Source: Curvibacter gracilis ATCC BAA-807 (GTDB taxonomy: Bacteria; Pseudomonadota; Gammaproteobacteria; Burkholderiales; Burkholderiaceae_C). From it: a stretch of DNA of 64,000 bases. A program made the position numbers and the translations under genes. The notes under the pieces were generated by a model. The model made no database searches and was not told where the DNA came from. It was given only the letters and a program-made list of their open reading frames with translations. The stretch covers positions 124,001-188,000 of the forward strand of contig NZ_JADZ01000013.1 of the NCBI RefSeq assembly GCF_000518645.1, given 5' to 3'. This document shows positions 61,742-64,000 of the stretch, one piece after another (within the stretch, counting starts at the first letter, position 1; every line of letters begins with the position of its first letter).

Positions 61742-62490
61742 CAGGCGCAAGACGATGGTGGGCAGGCAGGGTGGTCCGAGGGAACGCTCAAAGCGTCCGG
61801 TTGGTTGGAGACGATACGTAAGTCACAGTTTTTAACAAGAGGTGAACCCAGGCTTTCCACATCGGTTCTGCGTTGGATCAGCCCTTCGAGGCCTCTCAAG
61901 GCCGCATGCAGCAGCAGCATGATGGTCTTGCCGTCCTGGATGCGACCGTCGTAGACCATGGCCAGGGCCTGCTGCAAAGGCATTTCCAGCACTTCGATGT
62001 CTTCGCCTTCCTCGGCCAGGCCGCCCTGGGCGGCGGCGCTGCCGGGGGTGTATTCGGCGCAGAACAGATGCAGTCGCTGGCTCACCGAGCCGGGGCTCAT
62101 GTAGGCCTGGAACACCGGTTGCAGGTGCGCCACCCGCAGCCCCATCTCTTCTTCGAGTTCGCGGCGTGCACACGACTCGGGGCTGTCCGCCGGGTCGATC
62201 AGGCCGGCGCAGGTTTCGATCAGCTGACCGTCGCCACCGTCCTTCAGCCAGACCGGCAGGCGGAACTGGCGCGTCAGCAGCACCGTGCCCTGGGCCCGGT
62301 TGTACAGCAGCACCGCGGCCCCGTCGCCCAGGTGGTAGACCTCGCGGGCGGTGTGCAGGGTACGGCCATCGCGGGTCTGCAGCTCAAAGCGGGTCTTGCT
62401 CAGGCGCGTCCAGTCGTGCGCCAGCTCTTGCGTGTCGAGCAGGCGCACGCCGGGGGGCATGCCGTCGGGGCGGCTGTCGGGCGGACTCAT
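61741..62490 (-). CDS. Nudix hydrolase (ADP-ribose/GDP-mannose pyrophosphatase type)
   Basis: A 249-residue Nudix protein. The Nudix box GLIDPADSPESCARRELEEEMGL has Asp in place of the first Glu but keeps REL-EEEMG. The preceding GAAVLLYNRAQGTVLLTRQFRLPVW and following SPGSVSQRLHLFCAEY point to the NudK/NudF group that cleaves nucleotide sugars. It carries a C-terminal extension of about 45 residues compared with usual members. Start ATG overlaps the stop of the upstream repeat protein by four bases (ATGA at 62487-62490). Confidence 0.88.
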   Translation of the reverse strand: MSPPDSRPDGMPPGVRLLDTQELAHDWTRLSKTRFELQTRDGRTLHTAREVYHLGDGAAVLLYNRAQGTVLLTRQFRLPVWLKDGGDGQLIETCAGLIDPADSPESCARRELEEEMGLRVAHLQPVFQAYMSPGSVSQRLHLFCAEYTPGSAAAQGGLAEEGEDIEVLEMPLQQALAMVYDGRIQDGKTIMLLLHAALRGLEGLIQRRTDVESLGSPLVKNCDLRIVSNQPDALSVPSDHPACPPSSCA

Positions 62491-64000
62491 TGGCAACTGA
62501 ACTTGACCGCGCTGCCGTTGGTGGTCTGGCTGCCGTTGCCGCTGCCCGAGGGGCTGAGTGCGCAATTGCCCGTGGCCGGCTGGGCCGTGATGCCGTAGCT
62601 GTAGCGGGCCCCCACCGGCAGGTAGTAGGTGAGGGTGCCGTTCGTGGCCGTGAATGTCTGGGTCACGGTGTCGCTCTGGTCGGGCGAACTGCCTGTGGGG
62701 TAGCTGAAGGTCATGCTCAGGCCCAACGAGGCGTCGTTGACCAGGCCACTGACGGTCAGCGTGTGGGCGTACTGGGTGAAGCAGCTCAGCACCAGCGACA
62801 CGCCGCCCGGTGGCAGGGTGCCATCCGCTGCGTTGCAGGCATAGGCGCGCAGGGCCGGGAACTCCGAGTAGACCCGGTAGCGCGTGCCCACCGGGATCAG
62901 CGTGGCAAAGCTGAAGCCAGGCTTGGCCACGGTCAGGGCGGCGGTGTCTCCGGTGCTGCTGACCACCAGGGTCAGCGGGCCCAGCAGGCCGCTCGCCGTG
63001 CCGCTCAGGGCAAACGAGCCCGGGCCGCAATTGAGTTGCACATTGCTCACATTGAGCCCGGCCATGCTGCCCTTGCCATTGCCCACGCTGCAGTACTGGT
63101 CGGTGGGCTGGGTGGGCACGGTCACGTCGTAGGGGGTGCCGTAGGCCAGCGCTTGCGGGAAGACGAAGGTGGTGCTGGTGCCCGTGCTGGGCAGGGGGAT
63201 GGCCAGGCTCTGGCCGTTGCTGGCCACCACCAGGCCCGTTCCCGTGAGGCCGGTGACGCTGCCGCCCAGGGTGGTGGCGCTGCTGCTGCAGCTGATCTGC
63301 ACATTGCTCACGGCGCTGCCGGTGATGCTGCCGCTGCCGTTGCTCACGCTGCAGGTCTGGCCGGAGGGCTGGGTCTGCACCTGCACGTTGTAGGCGGTGC
63401 CTGCCGCCACCGGCGTGGCAAAGGTGAACTGGGTGGCGTTGGCCGCCACGGTGAGGCTCTGGCCCAGGGCACTCAAGACCAAGCCGCTGCCTGTGAGGCC
63501 GCTGATGCTGCCGCCCAGGCTGTAGCTGGCGGTGCTGCAGCTGACCGCCACCGAATTGATGGCGCTGGTCCCCATGGTGCCGCTGCCATTGCTCACCGAG
63601 CAGGTGGCGCCCACGGGCTGGGCCCGCACCGCCACGTTGTAATTGACGCCCACGGCCACGCCGGCCGGAAAGCTCCAGCTGACCGCGTTGGCCGGCACGT
63701 TGACGCTTTGCGCCGTGATGCCCAGCACCAGTCCGTTGGTGCTCAGACCACTCACCGAGCCTCCCAGCGGGTAGGTGTTGAGCACGCACTGCACCTGCAC
63801 CGAGGTGATGGGCGCGATGCTGGTGACGGTGCCGCCCCCGTTGTTGACGGCGCAGGTGGCGCCCGTGGGCTGGGTCTGCACGGTCACCCAGTAGCTGGCG
63901 CCCAGGGTCAGGTTGCTGGGGAAGGTGAAGCTGCTGGCATTGGCCGGCACGCTCACGGTCTGGCTGCCGTTGGCCAGCACCAGGCCGCTGGCGCTGCCCA
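62487..64000 (-). CDS. Repeat-rich extracellular protein, C-terminal part, truncated by window edge
   Basis: The frame is open to the right edge, so only the C-terminal approximately 500 residues are seen. They form six repeats of about 83 residues (the first incomplete). The consensus unit is LGGSVSGLTGSGLVL...GQSLTVPANAT.FTFPTPVAAGTAYNV.VQTQP.G.TCSVSNGSG....S.VSNVQ.SC, with two cysteines per unit, probably a disulphide-stabilised beta sandwich. The last two units diverge. Thr, Ser, Gly and Val dominate, typical of bacterial surface adhesins or lipoprotein decoration repeats in Burkholderiales. The N-terminus, and so the export signal, is outside the window. Confidence 0.85.
   Translation of the reverse strand, partial: GSASGLVLANGSQTVSVPANASSFTFPSNLTLGASYWVTVQTQPTGATCAVNNGGGTVTSIAPITSVQVQCVLNTYPLGGSVSGLSTNGLVLGITAQSVNVPANAVSWSFPAGVAVGVNYNVAVRAQPVGATCSVSNGSGTMGTSAINSVAVSCSTASYSLGGSISGLTGSGLVLSALGQSLTVAANATQFTFATPVAAGTAYNVQVQTQPSGQTCSVSNGSGSITGSAVSNVQISCSSSATTLGGSVTGLTGTGLVVASNGQSLAIPLPSTGTSTTFVFPQALAYGTPYDVTVPTQPTDQYCSVGNGKGSMAGLNVSNVQLNCGPGSFALSGTASGLLGPLTLVVSSTGDTAALTVAKPGFSFATLIPVGTRYRVYSEFPALRAYACNAADGTLPPGGVSLVLSCFTQYAHTLTVSGLVNDASLGLSMTFSYPTGSSPDQSDTVTQTFTATNGTLTYYLPVGARYSYGITAQPATGNCALSPSGSGNGSQTTNGSAVKFSCQ

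Noticed and set aside
58901-61954. Open frame of about 1000 codons on the plus strand opposite the GGDEF-EAL gene
   Set aside because: Pure antisense shadow: biased composition (Gln, His, Gly, Ala), no domains, and the minus-strand gene is conserved along its full length.
62487-64000. Repeated DNA in the last 1.5 kb as a CRISPR or satellite array
   Set aside because: The repeat unit is about 250 bp, imperfect, and stays in one reading frame; it encodes protein repeats.

Overview
The window is dense, high-GC bacterial chromosome with about sixty genes, short intergenic gaps, and gene families typical of Burkholderiales: several solitary Bug/TctC periplasmic binding proteins, DUF4212 plus VC_2705-type sodium symporter, PpsR/PpsA, and a Bug + M20 + LysR trio. 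A Comamonadaceae or Sphaerotilaceae-like betaproteobacterium is the best inference; no rRNA or tRNA is present to confirm it. I see no prophage, insertion sequence or CRISPR array.

Layout. 1-1355: iron block (TonB-dependent receptor running off the left edge, a Fur-box-like site, bacterioferritin). 1434-4857: divergent ppsR and ppsA. 4943-7362: two-subunit sodium/solute symporter. 7497-9791: small conserved protein, a double-domain FKBP isomerase, HxlR- and MarR-type regulators. 9866-12269: peroxide defence (ahpC, ahpF) behind an OxyR-like site. 12361-18691: slyX, a degenerate HD-GYP protein, a LysR/Bug/M20-amidohydrolase group and a MASE2-GGDEF cyclase.

18749-26099 is a CoA-dependent aromatic side-chain cluster: acyl-CoA dehydrogenase, Bug receptor, SDR dehydrogenase, feruloyl-CoA-synthase-like ligase and enoyl-CoA hydratase on the minus strand, divergent from a metal amidohydrolase resembling 4-hydroxyphenyl-beta-ketoacyl-CoA hydrolase. 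Together they could shorten hydroxycinnamates by a hydration/oxidation/hydrolysis route (as in the Rhodococcus cou genes) rather than by the Ech aldolase route.

26516-39568 is a complete sucrose island resembling the Xanthomonas sux locus: MFS importer, amylosucrase, outer-membrane TonB-dependent receptor, its own TonB/ExbB/ExbD/ExbD motor, a TPR protein, LacI regulator, fructokinase and, in opposite orientation, glucokinase. Two identical 14-bp palindromes lie in the divergent promoter region, and a HexR-like palindrome precedes glucokinase.

39834-44499 is a five-gene Liv-type ABC transporter, followed by a solitary DctP protein. 45652-46981 is an AT-richer stretch with a secreted STY0301-like protein directly downstream of a frameshifted gene, possibly a decayed effector/immunity pair. 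46982-58124 holds Bug proteins, a Phd/ParE-type toxin-antitoxin pair with a clear operator, LysR with an omega-amino-acid aminotransferase, amidase, IclR and an operon of degenerate metallo-beta-lactamase-fold protein, FAD monooxygenase, DUF2783 and Bug. 58096-58938 is a TacA/TacT-type toxin-antitoxin module. 59072-64000 is a stop/start-overlapping operon of a repeat-rich surface protein (cut by the right edge), a Nudix hydrolase and a GGDEF-EAL protein.
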